A stretch of 15,421 nucleotides of DNA from JBCCYM01 sp039190005 (GTDB taxonomy: Bacteria > Pseudomonadota > Gammaproteobacteria > UBA12402), in assembly GCA_039190005.1 (NCBI GenBank), contig JBCCYM010000044.1, forward strand, positions 1 through 15,421, read 5' to 3'. Below the pieces are notes generated by a model. The model searched no databases, had not been told where the DNA came from, and worked only from the letters and a program-made list of their open reading frames with translations. Position numbers and translations under genes: made by a program. Each line of letters starts with the position of its first letter. Position 1 is the first letter of the stretch. Shown here piece after piece: positions 14,118 to 15,421 of this stretch.

Positions 14118-14465
14118 TCATAATGACTGTAAAAGCGCCTGCGCTTCTTGCTGGCTATTGGCATCAAGTAATTGTTGCAGCTTACCTTCTTTGTATAGCT
14201 CAATCATAATATCCGAGCCACCAACAAGTTCACCATAAACATAAAGCTGAGGGAATGTGGGCCAATTTTTCATTTTAGGCAATGCTTCGCGAATATCGAG
14301 GCGCTCTAGAATGTTCACATAAAAAAACTCAACACCACAAGACTGTATCAATTGCACGGCGCGAGCAGAAAAACCACATTGAGGGTTATCTGGGCTACCT
14401 TTCATATATAGAACAACAGGATGTTCACCCATCTGCTGTTCGATTTCTTGTTCTAAATTGCTCAT
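14118..14465 (-). CDS. grxD: Monothiol CGFS glutaredoxin Grx4/GrxD
   Basis: A 115-residue class II glutaredoxin that carries a bridging [2Fe-2S] cluster with glutathione and delivers it to target proteins, often with BolA. The active site is Cys30-Gly-Phe-Ser33, preceded by the glutathione-binding Lys22 in LYMKGSPDNPQ. WPTFPQLYVYGELVGGSDI (68-86) holds the cis-Pro loop and the GG-D glutathione site. The C-terminal helix (KEGKLQQLL) is present; length is normal. No strong Shine-Dalgarno precedes the ATG at 14465. It lies 40 bases downstream of the small outer-membrane protein gene on the same strand, which allows co-transcription, but the functions do not obviously connect. Together with yggX and mutY it adds to the iron-sulfur theme of the window, though they are far apart. 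Confidence 0.97.
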   Translation of the reverse strand: MSNLEQEIEQQMGEHPVVLYMKGSPDNPQCGFSARAVQLIQSCGVEFFYVNILERLDIREALPKMKNWPTFPQLYVYGELVGGSDIMIELYKEGKLQQLLDANSQQEAQALLQSL

Positions 14466-14505
14466 AATCAGTAAAATTTAATTAGTTTAACATCTGCACA
14501 GGAAT

Positions 14506-15033
14506 CTACCAGAACATATAAGACATATTTATGGCACCATTACTGAATACGCTTTGCGTAATTTTCCCCTTATCTCTGCCACTAGTAAAACGCTGATAAC
14601 TATAAGGCATGACGGATAAAGACAGCAATATTCGACGCGTGACATAATGATCAATACCCATATAAGGACCAAGAAGGTACTGATGACCGATCCCCAATGA
14701 ATTATTACCATTACTATAACCAAAATTTCCATTCACCCCAAAGGTAAGATAAGATTGATGCAAAATATTTTTTCTGAAACCCAGCTTACTCAGGAAGAAA
14801 TATTGTGTCGGACTACCACCATTTACCCATTCAGTATTACCTGAGAGACTCACAATGACACTATTCCATGGAAAATAAGATAGCCCCGCGGTAAACCCTT
14901 TTACTGTGCCATCATAGCCCATTGTAAAACCCCAGTGTTTTGGCGGCACATCAAATGACGCTGAATAAGCAAACGCTGAAGCCGACCAGCAAATAATCAA
15001 TAGCCAAGCAATTGCCAAATATATTTTTTTCAT
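14506..15033 (-). CDS. Small outer-membrane beta-barrel-like protein
   Basis: A 175-residue exported protein of unknown function. The signal peptide MKKIYLAIAWLLIICWSASA-FA is followed by likely cleavage after residue 22 (AFA before YSASF). The mature part alternates hydrophobic and polar residues and is rich in Gly, Ser, Asn, Tyr and Phe (HWGFTMGYDG, FTAGLSYFPW, SYLTFGVNGNFGYS, LLGPYMGIDHYV), with strand-turn spacing expected of an 8-stranded barrel. It ends in INMSYMFW, whose last residue is aromatic, as the BAM complex recognises. No known family is recognised; a PagP, OmpW or OmpA-like identity is not supported by any motif. The ribosome binding site is weak. It may be transcribed with grxD. 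Confidence 0.75.
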   Translation of the reverse strand: MKKIYLAIAWLLIICWSASAFAYSASFDVPPKHWGFTMGYDGTVKGFTAGLSYFPWNSVIVSLSGNTEWVNGGSPTQYFFLSKLGFRKNILHQSYLTFGVNGNFGYSNGNNSLGIGHQYLLGPYMGIDHYVTRRILLSLSVMPYSYQRFTSGRDKGKITQSVFSNGAINMSYMFW

Positions 15034-15216
15034 TGATAAATTATCTCAAACCAGTTTCAAAGGTTTAACATTTTTTTATGTTAGTCGTTAGTCTTGCATA
15101 TATGTCTCGCAAACATCAACTAAGCTGTTTCCACATAGTATTCGAGCATTTACTCAAGACAGTATAAATTAATAATTATGGACAATAATGTCAATTTATT
15201 TTTGTCAGATAATTTG
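15034..15216. other. AT-rich upstream region of the small outer-membrane protein gene
   Basis: This forms the left half of a 362-base gene-free gap; the right half is repeat E and the tRNA promoter. On the minus strand, TTGACA (15194-15189) and TATACT (15166-15161) look like promoter boxes but are 22 bases apart, so the exact promoter is unclear. TAACAT and ATGTTA (15066-15071, 15078-15083) form a small hairpin in the likely leader. No gene is seen. Confidence 0.4.
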
Positions 15217-15339
15217 ACCTAAAAACCGCGGTGATCCCTGAGCTTGTCGAAGGGCGGTCCCTGAGCTTGTCGAAGGGTTACACGCTCATCTTGTCGCCAA
15301 CCCTTCGACAAGCTCAGGGATCACCGCGGTTTTTTAGGT
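15217..15339. repeat. Composite repeat E with near-perfect inverted arms
   Basis: The left arm 15217-15254 and right arm 15301-15339 are reverse complements except for one extra T. Each arm runs from an outer ACCTAAAAACCGCGGTGAT part into a 19-nt unit CCCTGAGCTTGTCGAAGGG. A further unit (15258-15276) and a spacer carrying TTGTCGCCAACC (15291-15302) lie between. The GC-rich stem followed by T5-T6 on both strands looks like a bidirectional terminator, here placed between a minus-strand gene and a plus-strand tRNA that diverge from it. Confidence 0.93.
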
Positions 15340-15348
15340 TTATAGGAC

Positions 15349-15377
15349 TTGACAAAACAGATCAAAAACAGCAGAAT
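15349..15377 (+). promoter_or_regulatory. tRNA-Gln promoter
   Basis: TTGACA (15349-15354) and CAGAAT (15372-15377) are exactly 17 bases apart, and the tRNA begins 18 bases after the -10 box. The sequence after the -10 box (AGGCGCTC) is GC-rich, as in stringently controlled stable-RNA promoters. Confidence 0.65.
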
Positions 15378-15395
15378 AGGCGCTCAGAAAATTTT

Positions 15396-15421
15396 TGGGG
15401 TGTCGCCAAGCGGTAAGGCAC
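15396..15421 (+). tRNA. tRNA-Gln, 5' part (cut by window edge)
   Basis: TGGGGTGTCGCCAAGCGG and the following TAAGGCAC match the first 26 bases of bacterial tRNA-Gln: a 7-base acceptor strand TGGGGTG, then the D-arm GCC-AAGCGGTAA-GGC. E. coli tRNA-Gln differs here by one base (A in place of G at position 7). The anticodon lies outside the window, so the identity rests on the 5' half only. Confidence 0.85.

Noticed and set aside
15231..15416. Open frame of 61 codons across repeat E and into the tRNA
   Set aside because: It consists of repeat translation and runs into tRNA-Gln.

Overview
The window looks like chromosomal DNA of a gammaproteobacterium with moderate to low G+C, most plausibly a Legionellales/Coxiellales-type lineage. 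The signs are a GyrB with the long gammaproteobacterial C-terminal insert, a YggX iron-trafficking protein behind mutY, an E. coli-like ProS core and YheS, and an outer-membrane barrel resembling the LbtU siderophore porins of Legionella. The lineage assignment is inference; no rRNA is present.

Layout. Positions 1-734 hold the 3' end of a very AT-rich membrane glycosyltransferase-like gene. Positions 851-4924 hold a tight forward run: gyrB, a small TPR gene, mutY and yggX, the last three joined by 14-nt spacing or 4-nt stop/start overlaps. A 30-bp perfect inverted repeat of dRS3-like sequence (4936-5024) separates this from proS, whose product lacks the editing (INS) domain. A structured-looking leader precedes a PfkB-family sugar/nucleoside kinase gene, followed by a YheS-like ABC-F gene without the usual C-terminal extension. 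From 9209 to the end the genes change orientation often: sppA-like protease (-), small lipoprotein (+), standalone NIF3-like domain (+), LbtU-like porin (-), YciA-like thioesterase (-), CGFS glutaredoxin grxD (-), a small barrel-like outer-membrane protein (-), and the first 26 nt of a tRNA-Gln (+) at the right edge.

The most striking non-coding content is a family of dispersed repeats built from the 19-nt unit CCCTGAGCTTGTCGAAGGG. It occurs as five clusters in the right half, at about 9239, 10377, 11437, 13439 and 15217. Four clusters carry an identical 37-nt core in which one unit is nested inside another, so the compound form has spread as a unit. At least two clusters are bracketed by inverted outer arms that end in a shared TTTTTAGGTTT-type motif, giving a composite, MITE- or REP-like architecture. 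The clusters sit in intergenic gaps, often within a few bases of a stop codon.

The genes are mostly housekeeping: DNA topology and repair (gyrB, mutY), iron and redox handling (yggX, grxD, possibly the porin), translation (proS, yheS-like, tRNA-Gln) and the cell envelope (glycosyltransferase, SppA, lipoprotein, two outer-membrane proteins). I found no CRISPR array, transposase, phage gene, toxin-antitoxin pair or recognisable defence system. The points most worth checking are the INS-less ProS, the Ser at the coumarin-site position 136 of GyrB, the missing catalytic Asp in the thioesterase, the truncated YheS, and the composite repeats.
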